A stretch of 64,000 nt of DNA. It comes from Sympetrum striolatum (taxonomy: Eukaryota > Arthropoda > Insecta > Odonata > Libellulidae). The DNA lies in the NCBI GenBank assembly GCA_947579665.1, contig OX388351.1:55808939-55872938 (forward strand), written 5' to 3'. Both the position numbers and the translations under genes were made by a program. The notes below the pieces were generated by a model. It saw only the letters and a program-made list of their open reading frames with translations. It ran no database searches and was not told where the DNA came from. Positions within the stretch are counted from its first letter, which is position 1, and each line of letters begins with the position of its first letter. Below, one piece after another: positions 10,895 to 24,200 of the stretch.

Positions 10895-12445
10895 TCTCTA
10901 GGACAACCACAGGCTTGTAGGAAACAGGATCGAACGACACTTTCAGGGCACGTTCTTTGCCTAAGAGTAGTGGAGGCGTTTCCGACTGTTCAACTCAAAA
11001 GCCTTTTGTTAATGAAACATCAGCAAATGAAACTCGGCGTTAGGCAACCACGCGATTACTGTATAAATCTCGAGATATTCCGCTTATGAATTTATTTTCT
11101 TCCATTTGGTACCTGATAACTTATCTTTTTGTGATTATTTCAAAAAATTAGAAAACTTAGTAACTTCCACAGAATTTATTTTTAGAAAATTCGTTTTCTG
11201 TAGAAGATACTAAGTTTTCTAATTTTTTGAAATGTCTATTCCATTCCACGAAGTAACGCTTCAGCATATCAATTTTATTTTTGTGATTAAATTTCTTATT
11301 TCAACCTTTCAAGAATCCATTAACATTTAGTTTGCATTTATTCTTTACGCATAATGCCTCACAATGGACTTAAATCGAAACGAGCTGAACAAAGTAAAAA
11401 ATGAATTTTGATTTTCAGATCAAATTTCGAATCCTCCCATGGTTACTGCTGAATAAATTTTTCATGCAACTATACAAGTGAATTGCGTAGACTTTTGGGC
11501 ATTAAAAATACACAGGGGGTCATACTTGACCAAATTTTGCCAACTTTCGTTCATAGAAAGGATGACATTCACTTTTTCCAGGATTTTAATGAAAATATTT
11601 GTGGCGATGGAGGAAGTATAAAAAATTGAAAAGTGTGATGGCGTTCATGTAGATAGGCCTGGGTTTCGTTGCAATGATTAATTGAAAGATCATAATCGGA
11701 CTCTAAGCATCCCTGCATTAAATACTCGCACTATACCAAATTTATCTAAATAACCCGTTGTTTGCGAGTTATAATCTAATCTTATTTTAATTTCCTTTAT
11801 TTATATTTTTCTTGTAACTCACTAATAAACTTAACATTAAAATTTTTCATTACTGCATCTGTTATCCGATCGAAGAAATTTATTTTAACTGAAAGAACTT
11901 CGAAGTCAGAGGGCCTCATGAAAAGTATGATGAATTATGGTTCGTAACAGAGCTTTCAGGTATCCTTCGGCATGCGTAGGTACTAATTAAATGTCCTCTT
12001 AAACTTTTAGTAGTCCTATAAAATAAAATATTCACACATTTTAGAACGAAGTTACTAAGTCCGAACTCAGAAAAAGCACTTTCCTATTATCTTCCAGCTT
12101 TTTTCGATTTTAGCCCAGAGTGCGGCGTAATGTGTATCAGAAAAAATGCTAACTAAAAATCAAAGAATTTTTAGGAATTTACAGTATGAATTTAATCGCA
12201 AAGCGATACATCATCGGTTAAAATTGGAAAAAATAATTCCTAAGTAGAAATTCTCAAGATCTACATGGTAATTCACGTGTATGGGGTTTCCTAACTCCGA
12301 TTTTCAGTTGCTAATTTTTCATAAACAAAGACCCATTCTGTTAAACGGTTTGAGATGTGTCCACTATATTTAAGGAAAGAATGTGCCCTGAAAGTTTTGT
12401 TTGAATCTATTTCCTACAAACCTGGTGTTTCCTTGTCAGTACAAT
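10895..12445. mobile_element. Putative TIR element of about 1.55 kb
   Basis: The left end at about 10904-10972 reads CCACAGGCTTGTAGGAAAC, then GATCGAACGACACTTTCAGG, then GCACGTTCTTTGCC and TAGTGGA. The right end at about 12375-12437 carries the inverse (TGCCCTGAAAGTTTTG, TTCCTACAAACCTGG). An internal block at 12115-12160 (GTGCGGCGTAATGTG, AATGCTAACTAAA) recurs beside a third copy of the end at 12955-13120, which supports one element family. No transposase frame was seen and no clear target duplication was found, so the superfamily is unknown. Confidence 0.45.
11137..11233. repeat. Perfect-looking hairpin, 38-bp arms
   Basis: Arms at 11137-11174 and 11196-11233 are nearly exact reverse complements (ATTTCAAAAAATTAGAAAAC against GTTTTCTAATTTTTTGAAAT), with a loop of about 21 bases. 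It lies inside the putative TIR element. It could be a tiny foldback insertion, or a structured transcript if transcribed; there is no sign of a known microRNA. Confidence 0.75.
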
Positions 12446-12944
12446 GTTACTAAATGAATAATATTTATAATATTGAACAAAAATATGATTTTGAAACTTT
12501 TTGCTTAAATTCTCTAATTAATTCCCGTTCCATGCTATTATTGTCCAAGGGAAATATAAAGCCTTAAATTAGCTAGTTCTAACATATACATCCACATTTA
12601 TTCTATCAGTTAGTGATTCATTTTCGTAACAAAGTGGACTCGTAATACAGACTGCGTCTTCCAAGACAATTATACCGACCTATTACTGTCATGTCTAAAA
12701 ATTGTTAAACTCAGGTTGTTTGAGTTAAGCCCTGTGCACCTACAGGGAGATTATTACCACATTCAAAAGTCACGAGCAATATTCTGTGTGGCTTCCAAAA
12801 ACTACCAATTAATTCATTCCTCGGGCCTATGACTACGAAGTATTTCTACCATATGGCAGTTTTCCTATCATATTCAATAGATAAATTCCATCTCTTTTCC
12901 ATCCCTTGTAAAAAATGACAACACTCTATTCATGAGTATCCAAA
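12446..12944. other. AT-rich sequence, no gene recognised
   Basis: About 500 bp between the two TIR-like elements. No coding motif, terminal repeat or RNA gene was seen. Confidence 0.5.
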
Positions 12945-13125
12945 CTAACAAGGTGAACACCAGGTTTGTGGTAAACGGATTCGAACGAAACCTTCAGGGT
13001 ACATCCATTGCTTTAAACTAGTGGACTATTTCTAAGCAATCTATTCTCGTCCATATTTTCCCAATTCTAGTCCATTGTGCAGCGTTACGTGCATTAGAAT
13101 AAATGCTAACTAAAGGGTTAAAATG
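12945..13125 (+). mobile_element. Partial second copy of the 10.9-kb TIR element
   Basis: Contains the end block (CACCAGGTTTGTGGTAAAC, ATTCGAACGAAACC, TTCAGGGTACATCC, TAGTGGAC), followed within 40 bp by the internal block (TCCATTGTGCAGCGTTACG, AATGCTAACTAAA). The remainder is missing. Confidence 0.5.
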
Positions 13126-15679
13126 CTTGGAAGCTTTGCTAACTTTATATTGTCGAAGTCAGCTAGCCTTCATCTACAGCATCCGTCAGACTACTGCCGT
13201 GTGCTCCCAACTTCCAAACCCATTATTCATCAAAGTGTAACTTATCGCTTCCGATATATCTGTAAGTGAGTAGAATCCTTTGATCGTCACACTGACGAGG
13301 ATAATCCAAAATCAGTTCCACTCCACTACACAATCTCAGCATGGCGAGGATTAGAGTTGCAGAACTTATTGGGATGCCCTTTAATGGAGAAGGAGGAAGG
13401 TTGAGGAGGTTGTTTATTCGTATCGGTGATCACGAATTTAAAAAAATAGGGACTTCGATTTAACTTAGAAATGGCGGCTTATATTACTATTGTGAACATC
13501 TGCCCTCTCATACATGATAACTATCTCGACAAGAACGGCATTTTATAGTCTAATAGGGGTAGTCTTACAAAGACAAAGGCGTTCCTCTGCGTCTGTCGCA
13601 CAAAAACTCCTACTCAAAATATCTTGGTTTATTAAATTACTTTTTTGGCCAGCGATTCAGTAGTTCAATTTTTTCAGTTTTTATATGAGCAGGAATCACT
13701 ATCGAACCGTTAACATTCTGAGAAAATATTTGCAACGAAAGCAACATTAATGTTGTCCAAAATTTCTATTTTTTTATCAAGAAGGGTATATCAAAACAAG
13801 TGTATGAAACACCAAATGAACCCTGAACGAGTTAAAGTTATTGATTATGTGTTAAAATAATAAAGCTGACGATGAAAGTGATAGGAGAGAGAGAGTGGGA
13901 AAGGATTAGCTTCGTAGATAACAGTGATATAGCGCAAAATTTCAATGTTTTATCAAGAGAGGAATTCCAAAGATTGTTCACTGATTTCCTTAAGTAAATA
14001 AATGCTTTGCTATAGCCAAATGATACGAACCAATTCCTCTATACTATATATTAATTTTAAACGATACCAAATTCTTGGGATAGTTCCAAAAGATAAAGGT
14101 GCTAAATACTTCGGGCAATCAGAATGACAAAGTCACTCAATTAAAAGATATTTAGTGGAGTATAAGGCTACATAATTTAGCATGGTGTATATAGAATAGT
14201 ATTTTGTATTTAATTGTAGGATGTTAAACATTAAAAAGGTTATAATCTTCATTCTGCTACCCTGAGAAGTACAGCGACACATTCCATTTTTGGGGGAGAT
14301 AACTTTCGCTGCACAACGGAAGGATAAAAATGAATATTTCCGCTGTTTCTTTGCAAAGAATGTCATATGAGGAACATGGGTGCCTCTCTGAATCGGATTG
14401 CCTCCCTAATAAGAGATGCGACTTTCGCATCTTCTTTCTCAAACAATCTCTCTTTTTGGAATTTTTTTCCCCATGTTTTCATTCCCGGCCTGTTACGCTA
14501 TATCCTCCAAGTTAACTGGTAAGAAGGACGAAGGAATTTTTTATTCTTCTCTACACGGCCTATCCATAAGATGACTCTTTGCATATTCCCCTATCATTGA
14601 GGCAGATCGAGCGTACTTAATAAAAGAACCGCGGTTTCTTTATGGGTACAAATACATTTGAGTCTTGATGTAATCTTTCTAATATTGATTCACTCAAAGG
14701 ATTAAGCTCTTCGAATTTTTAGATAATCTAACATTTTGACTTATTATTCTACCATAGGATTTCTCCTCTTAGGAATTACAGCACTAATTGTAAGTTGTAT
14801 GACGTGCACTGCTGTTATTCATTTTATCTGATCCTTCCATATGATCGAAAATAAAAATGATTTCTTTTCTATTTTAAATATCCATCATACTGGAACGTAT
14901 CACCTAAAAGATAATTTGATAAAATAATACAGAGCCCAATAAAATGCATGGTAATCACATTAATATTAACATGGCAGAAAACCTCTTTGCATCTCTACAA
15001 ATTTATTACAATCATAATGTTTTTAAGAAATAATTTTATTATACTGAATCTACTGAGATAAAAGGAAACCGTTTCATTGCACCGGGTAGTATTAATTGTA
15101 ATATATGCTGGATAAAGTTTAAAGAGCCAACACTATATTTTCTCCAGCAAATTACTATCATACAATATTGCAGTTCAAGACAGAATTATTTATTGAGAAA
15201 GACAAGATTATTATCTAACGAACGACTGAGGAACAAAAAAGGGAAAATTTTTGCTGTTCATTGTAAATATGCCTTTGTTTCCTTATAAATTCCTTACATT
15301 TTTGCGTTCTATGGAAATAAATCTCACGAAAATAAAACGATATTTCTTTGAGTGAGCTAGTATGCTTTGCAGAGTGAAGTAGATATAAATAAAGCTATCT
15401 TGTTAAGGTACAGAAAAATTGTCCGATGAGGTATTTGCTTGGTATAGTATCTCTCTTTTTAAAAGCTATTTCTCAGGTATTCCAAGATGGAAAGGTCAAG
15501 CGATGCAAAAAATCTTTCATGAAAGACCAGGAGGAAGGGAAAATGAGATTGAACGATTTGAATCTGATAAACTACAGAAAACAGTGGGAGTGTTTTCGCT
15601 TGGCTAGAATAAAACTTAGTTGCATCAACAGTTCTCGTAACAATACGGTTTGCACTCCCAATTAACATTTCTTTTATGA
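13126..15679. other. No gene recognised
   Basis: A short GAGA run near 13887 and several short open frames on both strands (for example 14257-14515 and 15419-15755) overlap each other antisense and show no family motif. I see no gene. Confidence 0.5.
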
Positions 15680-16200
15680 CGGTAGGGTACCCGGGGCATA
15701 ACGGGGTATCAAGTTTAAAATACGATTTAAAAGGATAAAAAAAGTTTATTAACAAAACTGCAATTTTTTCTATGAAAACATTAAGATTGAATAATCAAAA
15801 AATACAATCATACCGAAGAAAATATAGGAACGATATTTTTACTTCCAAAATCAAAATATTATGTCGTTCCGCCCGTTCTACCCCGGGCCCAAGGCAGAAT
15901 GAAGTGGTAAAGATAAATGACTATAAAAACAAATAAAACTAAAGGAATTAGAGAAAAATAAGTTTGCTTTACATGTATCTTGTTTTAAGTTTCTATAAAT
16001 GTTTAGTACAGTTTTCATTTAATATTCCTTTTTCATAAGCCAATTCACAAAATTCACACTCTAGGATAGCCGCATCAGCTACTTTTTAAAATTCCATGAA
16101 TCTTACACCAGATGTTTCATCTGGTTTGCGCACAGATAAAGTAGAACTTAACAACATCGCGAGTCACTACCACGTTCTGCCCCAACAGTTCTGCCTCACG
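15680..16200. mobile_element. Candidate MITE with GGGGCAKAACGKGGTA inverted ends
   Basis: GGGGCATAACGGGGTA at 15693-15708 pairs with TACCACGTTCTGCCCC at 16168-16183 (14 of 16 positions). A third related GC block lies between them at 15865-15907 (CCCGTTCTACCCCGGGCCC, GGCAGAATGAAGTGG). Everything else inside is AT-rich and non-coding. No target duplication could be fixed, so the assignment is tentative. Confidence 0.35.
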
Positions 16201-18979
16201 GACTCAATTCAGGTTAGTGTGGTAAAGGCACTCTAGAAAGATGCGTATACAAACATTTAATTGCACGAAACTAAAGACACTTTAACGTACTTTAAGCATA
16301 TACTAATTATAGTTGCAATATAAAAAATATGTTTGCCTTTCTTTAATTATTAAAACCTCAGAAGTTACAATACGAGAGAAAAATATCATGCAACGGAAAC
16401 CTAATATACAAACCTCCAAGAAAACCAGATTAGCATTAATGCCGTTGTTGAGTAATATTATTTTAGTCTAGTTATGCCGATTAACGCTCGTAAGAAACAT
16501 CTCCTTGACACCGAAAAAAGACGAACTTCATTCCATCCTGCTGAGCACCACTTTCCTCTAAATGTTTCTACGAGCTGTATAGTTATGTGATACATATTAT
16601 GTTGTACAGAGAAACAGTTTTATTCCATAATGTAGGTACATGTTAACATGTGTCACATGAACTCCAACATTTATCTAAAGATGGCGTTCCATTAATTATG
16701 TATATAATTAAAAATTGAAATAAAAACGACGAAATTAAAATGCTTGAAAAAGTCTTTTTCGAGAATGAGCAACAGCAGGTAATATTTTCAGATACCAGTA
16801 AATCATAGATAAATCTCGAAACTGGTCAATTACCCTGCGATATATACCGGACTCCGTCTGTCCCACTTGTATTTTAATCTTTCTGCCTAATTCGTATTCA
16901 TAATATACCTCCACAACCCGTTCATTCATCACATCTTAAGGCTATTATTCCTCGGCCAACTGAGAACATAGTTTCGGAGGAAATTTATTACGATAAAATA
17001 AGCAAGTCATAATGAATGTGATTCACAGATTCCAAATTCCCCAAATCAGCGTTTCCATAATTCAATTGTGTTCCATCAAAATACATTTCCCCCCTCTATC
17101 TTCTCATTCGGGAGGCCCATTTGGAAGACATTAATCACATCTCGGGACTTATTGCTCAACGGGACTGAGTTTGCCGGACATCGAGGCTTCCGAGAGCGGA
17201 CGCGAGATGGCAGCAGCGTCCTCACAATGAGTGTAAATCCGCTAGAGGACATTCTTAGTTCGCTAATAAGACAGGAAAAACGGAGAGAGAGGAAATGATA
17301 GGAATGCAGTCACTCCGTGGAAGGAGATTTTTAGAAAGATATTTAAGTTCAAGGGAGAGGGGGCAGACTGCGTGGGAGTTGAGGAATGAAAAGCATTTTT
17401 CGAGATGTTTTTTTTCCTGAGTAAAGCGAGAATTACGAGAGAACGAAGCTGTTTTGTTTTAAATATTTTTTTAGATTTCATGTTTTATGATGTATTGCTG
17501 GTTGAATTGAAAAGAGACTCGATTTCTCTGTATTTAATTCCCAAAGGATACCCCGCGGTTAAATGCGTCTTTCAAAATTTTTTTTATTGTGGCAGAAGAA
17601 TTACTTTCTTGCGTTCGTGACGGGTTTTCTGTTTTTTTTAAATCATTCTCACTCTAGTTAATTACACTACTCATGATTATTGTATTGTGCTTTACAATTT
17701 ATTACTCAAGCAAATTTATTTCTTACCTAAATCTACGAGTAAACTAAGCAAATTTTGGTAGGTCAAATTAATTATTACTTATATTATAACTAATAACAAT
17801 ATAATATTTTTCATAGTAATATCATATAATACTTTCGTAATATATGTCTTAGCACAAGAAATTTCATTGCCTAAATTAGGCCATAGATTATCAATTATCA
17901 CTTGCATTGACCCATTTGCTGTTTATTCGAAAATTATGATTCAAACAAACACTATGATCAAATGTAAATCTTAGGTCTCGATATTCATTTCAATAGTGAA
18001 AGAACGTCTGGATAATCTGTCGTATGTTTGTCGGTTTATAGAGAAAAGAAAGATGCGATTTACTTAAATTTCTCAAATTTCTCGTCAAAGGATCATACTG
18101 AAAAATATTTTAATACGTAAGCTAAGAAAGAATTTATTGAATGGGGCCAAAGATTATTTTTGAGCAAATCCTTAACGTAACAGCAAGGATCTTTTATCTT
18201 GAATATCTCCCTCACCTTCCATTAAATCCGTGCCGTCAATGATGAAAAGAAGGCACAATTTGTTACGCAATCTATAATTCTCTAATGACTAAAATAAGAA
18301 TACGTAATTCCCCCTTTTTCCTTTTAAATCTATCGCTTGCTCAGTAGGTGTCGCCACTGAAGGATTTTCGCATACTCGGAAGAACTCAGAATAGGGTTCC
18401 CTTGAGGACCACCGAAGTCGATACCGAATGTGTGATATATTGAGGAAAGTAGAAGTTAATGGGGAGGGGTATTAGGTGAACGAAGGCATGGAATGGAATG
18501 AATAAAATAAGGAGAGAGGGGTATAGAAGACTCGAAATTCTAACCGGGGATTTTGTAGAAATATCTGTTAAAAATGAACATATTCACAGGCCTTTATCCT
18601 CTCTGTTTACTTTGAATTGCATCAATGTAACTTCATTTTCACGATTCAATAGCTCTCACAAACATTAATGCTATAAAATTGAAATTTTTTATACCAATAC
18701 CTATTTAATAATTATTAAAATTTATAGTATCCTTATTATATATTTATACAAGTAGTTATTATATTATTATTAATTTATAATATTTTCATTATATATAAAA
18801 TGTATATATTTAATTGTTTTTAGCGATATTTAAAATCAATATTTGTTTTCTTCGATGGAAAACTTTTATAATAAAACAAATCAATTAATGGTAACGTATG
18901 ACGAAGGTGTTCTTAGTAATAGCATTTGATACTTATTCAGCAACACAAGTAGATTATTTTATTTCTATGTAGTTGGAAT
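16201..18979. other. Mostly AT-rich; short GC-richer patch at 17.1-17.3 kb
   Basis: An open frame at 17068-17298 (plus, 76 codons) lies in a GC-richer patch rich in Arg and Ser codons, but no family is recognised. The rest, including the very AT-rich 18660-18830, shows nothing. Confidence 0.5.
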
Positions 18980-18987
18980 GATGGGAA
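18980..18987 (+). repeat. Target-site duplication, left (GATGGGAA)
   Basis: Eight bases directly before the CATAGAGTAAGG terminus; an identical octamer follows the other end at 21242-21249. Confidence 0.8.
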
Positions 18988-21241
18988 CATAGAGTAAGGA
19001 TATAGTAGAGTGCTGGAGGGGGATGCGCAGTAGCCGAGCCGATGTTACAACATTAAACCACGTGACTTTTCAGTTTTCTAGCGGCAATTCAAATACGCTG
19101 TGGAGTTTTACCTTGAAAAAAATCGAGGTAGTACCTCTGAACAACGTAGTTAATGCGTATATTATTTTACTAGATAGTAGAGCTTCTACTCAATGTTTCT
19201 TTAGTATAATAATCACAGTCGGGTACATGCATCCGAAGTCAGTTACTCTCCATAAGAAATGTATTGAGGCAAAAGTTGAAAATTAATGTAACTCACATTC
19301 CGATGAGACATAAATATGAATAGAGATTCGTAAGAATATAATGGGGAATGATAGACTTCGTTATGCTATAGCTATGAATTGCAGAAAATTTGAAGATATT
19401 GAAAAATTCAATATCACTAACCCATTGTATATGAGTATATGTCAGAAAGTTACCCCTTACAAGATAATTTCGCAAAAATTAATCTTTAGTAATAAACACA
19501 CAGAGAATGCTAGAGTAACGTTTTAAACTCCAGTAAACTTGGGTTAAAGTGGTCGTATATCACAGAAAACATTTTGTTGCATATTTAAAAATGTGGAACT
19601 CTCATAAATATTTAAATAAAACAGAATTCAATTTGTTTCGAGGAATGAAAGAACAAGATAATTAACTTACTCCATTCAAAAGTTACAAGCCTTCAAAACG
19701 ATACAGGCTCGTCAATTTTTGAAAATATTTGGTATATGAGAAAATTGGAAACTTGACCTTGCTATGCCTCTGGTTGAATCAACTATTGGCATAATCAAAT
19801 ATAGCTCCAAACAAAGGAATGATTTAGAATAGAATGAAGTTACGCTGAGATTTTTCTGATAATAATTAATAACCACTTTCTTTAACTTTTTATGAAACAT
19901 CCTCCTACCACATCACTGACAACTTCTCACATTCAGAATTAATTCATATTAAAGAAAAATTAGTTAGATATAAATCATAAAGTAAAACATATTTTAAAAA
20001 CAATACAGCTATGTTTACAGAAGGTAAGCGTAAGACAAAGATTCAGAAAGTTTAATTTTACGCAACAGGCCACCTCTCTATCAGAGATCTTTTGCACCGA
20101 TGCTTCTAAAACAAGACCACCCACATATAAAGGAGTCCATTTCTCTGCTAAGTGATACTTCACATTATTACAGGTTGTAATTGAACTTAAATTTATTTCA
20201 ATTGAAGTTCATTAGTTTATATTTCCTAGCATTGCATTTTAATTTATTTTCAACAAGCTATACGTGCAATTTTGCAAGGTAATGCGGTGTTATCTCCAAA
20301 GTTCTAATTGCTTGATAAATATAACAATTTTCAGCATATGAGGGACGTTTGATATAAGACTTTTTGGCAATTTATTTAAGTAAATTAAAAATAATTATAT
20401 GCATGATAACGTTATGTAGGGTTCCAGGAAAGTTTTTCATTTTCCTAATTTTAGAGTGTTTAGAGGGAACAAAATCCTTCCTTCTCAAACTGAGAATCCA
20501 TTGTTTTCTCCTTTCTTCATCTACTGAGAAGCTATAAAGTCAACATTAATAATTATAAATAACGAGGAAAGCCTGCGACACTTTAATATACTCGGAAGCT
20601 CCAATGAACTTGATTCAAGCAATAATATTGAATACCGTAGAGAATAATTTTCCTAAAAGGAAAAACAAACTTTATCTTGTTATAATCATCGAAAAAACAA
20701 AAAAACGCAGAAAACTGCTATATTCTATTTTTTTCACATGGAATACTTTGTAGTAATCACCGCAATCGCCTAGTTGCAAGCTACTTCATTACCTTATTAC
20801 ATAATATCTAAATAGCAAATGAAAGTTAAATTATAATAAAACAATCCTAAATAAGTATTAAAATCACCAGAAACACGTATCTAACAAGTTAATAGTGATT
20901 CCGCTTCTTTTAACGAAATTTTCCTTGCACTTTCATGCGCAGAATTTCAAAACCATGATGCCCAAGTACTTTTATCTTTTCAGTTAATTTTCATCCAGAT
21001 GCCGAAAAGAAATATTGAGCTACATTAGCCAGACTATAGAGCATCTAAATGGACTCGAATTCAGAGCATTAGCTGTACCTAAAGGACATAAATACTTAAA
21101 AAACTAACTCGAGTACACGAATTTCTCGCATAACTTACCGGCGAATTTCCGAAAGCGGAGCAAAGTCACGTGGTCTCCTACGTTCAATCCTGTATCGCTG
21201 CGCAGAACCCAAAACGCACTCTACCCCATCCTTACTCTATG
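18988..21241 (-). mobile_element. P-superfamily-like DNA transposon, 2254 bp, decayed
   Basis: The element starts CATAGAGTAAGGAT and ends ATCCTTACTCTATG, with imperfect inverted repeats of roughly 85-100 bp. Shared blocks are GTAGAGTGC, a GCGCAG core and ACCACGTGACTTT, near 18988-19090 and 21140-21241. It is bounded by an exact 8-bp direct duplication, GATGGGAA. An 8-bp duplication with termini of the form CANRG is what is known for P elements. hAT also makes 8 bp, but its usual YARNG start fits less well (third base T). A fragment on the minus strand resembles P/THAP9-type transposase. Apart from that, the interior is AT-rich and broken. Strand is set from the transposase-like fragment. Confidence 0.7.
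19640..19900 (-). pseudogene. Possible P/THAP9-like transposase fragment
   Basis: Minus-strand translation gives KNLSVTSFYSKSF, then LYLIMP, then SSFQFSHIPNIFK, then after a stop KACNF, another stop, and YLVLSFLET. From memory of the family, insect P-type transposases have a KN.S...FY.KS segment, an LP..ST..RW segment, a PG.....F..LK segment, and an LSFDEM segment holding the first catalytic Asp. The order and spacing fit, but several key residues are lost: the Asp position reads Leu, and no conserved Trp follows the ST. Stops interrupt the frame. The sequence is too decayed for certainty; the termini and target duplication give independent support. Confidence 0.4.
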
Positions 21242-21249
21242 GATGGGAA
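21242..21249 (+). repeat. Target-site duplication, right (GATGGGAA)
   Basis: Identical to 18980-18987 and immediately outside the right terminus of the P-like element. Confidence 0.8.
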
Positions 21250-24200
21250 AGAATAATGGACGTTAAGGGTAGTAATTGTAATTGTAGTGATTTTCCTTGT
21301 TTGATTTTTGTGAGATTTCCCTATAAGTCCTCTTCTTGCACATCCATTTTCAAGAGTGCTTCGATCTTATGCTTTATGTCGTCTACTTGGATTTCTAAGA
21401 TAGTAAACGTTGGGAAGAGGGAATTTTCTTAAGAGACCATATGAAAGCGGAAGATAGTTTCTGCTGTGACGTCATAAAAAAGAGACGCTCTCGAGGTGTC
21501 GCAGAGAAAGGCGAAATGCGCATTTAGTGCCGGAGGCGGGGAATCTTCTTTAATGGAGACGTGATTAAACGGTCAGGAAATTTGCCATTAGATGCGATAT
21601 ATGTTTCAACTTCTTGACGGAAATTATGGCTGCGATATGTGGAAGATTCTGTTTTGCATTCAAGATTTTAAGAGTACTTAGATATATCGTGGCTTAAAAC
21701 TTCTAAATAAGTAAATTTTTAGACTTACTGTGATCAAGTCTTGTAAATTATCTCAGACATAATCAGCTGCATCTAAGCCTAAGAGACGGGTTATGAATTT
21801 TACAGTCAGAGAAAATATATTGCTACAACAAGATTTGTGTATATTTTTTATTTATTCACTAAGATCAATGTTTGCTTAATTTTTAATACATTGGTTATAT
21901 TCATCTCATGATTATTTAAGTCTGATACATTAAAGTAGGCTTCCTTAACTTATAAAAATTAAATTCCATAAAAAAGCGCATCCTTACAGGTATCCAAAAT
22001 GACCAATATCCGTAATGAATGATTAGTGAATTGCACTCTTAATCAAGCTTTCAGTGAAGTACATAGGGACGTAATGCTTATATTTACCCCTTCAATTAAT
22101 CCTTTACTTAGTGAAATCAAGTTTGATGTTGTTAGTTGAATCAACGGCAACTATCTTAGTATCAAACAAGACCATTACGCTTTGCCTAAGTATGTATATG
22201 ATAATTAGTTTTAGCGCATCTTCAGAGCAAGTCTGCCTTTTAACCTAAGAGTACTGTGTTCAGGGCTCGTCCCATTATGCCTCAGGCGAGGACCAAACAA
22301 CACCTAAACTTTTCTCATTACCTAGAGTGGAGACCTCTAGTGGCTGTTTACAACGTCCCGAGGAAGGTATTCCAGGGATTTGCTTTACTCTCTCGTGTCA
22401 TTCTCTTTAAGAAATTAGCCATAACGTCGTCGCTTTGGTCGCTGAACCTAGACATTAAAATTTTTCGAAAAACTAAGGGTATCAAAAGGAATACTTCCAA
22501 AATAAAATACGTAGGATGTTGAATCTCTTCTTTCTTTTTCTAAGCAGTGAAAGTAGTTGCGAAATGCAACTGAATGACGCTATAAATTAAGTAAGTATCT
22601 CTTTGATTTACCTGCGGGGAAAATTCTCTGATTTAATATCTCTATACTTTCTTTTAAAAAATGTGTGGTTGCACTTGTTTGAACTCCATTTTTCTAATTA
22701 TATAAACAGGTTAATTTCATTATGAACAGTTAAATCATTATTTAGTTTGAAAATTTTAGTAATCAATTTCTGCTGAACACTTTTCTATTAAAGGTTAAAA
22801 TACACCGCTTTTGAATAAATCAATGGATGTTACTTTGTCGAAAAAAATGATTTTAACGCTGATATTTTGGTAGTTTCTTTTTCATAGCCTCAATGAGTTT
22901 TGCTAACGAGAATACCTAGAGCATATCCCGCATAGGGATTCAAGAAGTTTTAGTGGTTGTTTTTAATGAGTTTTACTTCAAACAAGTTTACAAAAGGTGG
23001 AACTACTTTGCAGATTTTACAACCAAAGGAAGGAAAAATGCACTGCAGCGCTCGTAAAATGGGGGCGTAAAATAACTACGAAACGTACGGAGATTAAGCA
23101 AATTTTTATTACAAAGCAAGTTAAGACAAATTTAAAAACAAAAAACCCTACATCTTTACATTGATAAATCGACTTGAAAATGTTTTCAGAAATGCAAACT
23201 GCGAAATGCACGATAAAAAGCCAACAATTTGGTTACAAGATAGTTAAGCCTACAGAATAACAATTACCTAAAATAAAAATAAAATAATCGACATTTTATA
23301 AACATCAGCTATATAAGTAGCTTTAGAGGAGTGAGAGAGTATTGAAATACGAATTAGAGTTTATATACAAAAAAGCTTTTCATAAAATCCCTGAATGTAA
23401 CTCAAATCTGCAACGAAAGAATATATTTTAATTTATATTTAGATTTATTTATTACAAACTTTTATTTTTGTTGAGAATTTTTATATTTTTAATCTATACA
23501 TTTTACCAACATTTAACCTTTTCATCCCTACTATCTTACAAACTTTAAACGGTTTGAAGTACAAATTGGCTCCATTCCCCTCAAAACAGCGTCTTTATTG
23601 TCAGGAATAAAAAAATATCACAAGCTTTCGCTTGTTTTCTTCCACTCAGTTGGGGATAAAACCTTCACAGGATGGAGCCCATGCCCTTGGCCTTTTAGAA
23701 GAATTATGTGTAGTCCCCTCAATAGTAAAGAAGTTCGAAAGAGATCACTGAATCAACTTCTTTTTTTACTTTCCTCCTCAAGAGATATCTCTATTTCACC
23801 AACAGATAAACGAGTATCTGGGATGGAATTTTTATTGCAGATTAAGTAGTGCCCACCATATATTTCTTTAAATGGTTTCTCTACGCTCGATTCCAACTTT
23901 CAATCTTCTAATGCATCTAATCACTCACTACACGTTACCCATCTACTATATAAAATTTGAAATTTGTGATAAAAGGAATACTTTTTGGATTACCAATAAA
24001 GTTGAGGATATCTTCCAACCCTCTTGTTTTTCTAGTCTGATTCGATAAGAATGACTCATTTACCATTCAAATTTCAATACCTCAACTAGTAAATTTTGAA
24101 CATTGTCTACCGTGGGGATGCTTACAGTAAAACTTTGATAAAAGTTTTGCAAGACTAATCGTAGAAGAAAAACATATATTCTTAAAGACATTAAGGCCTA

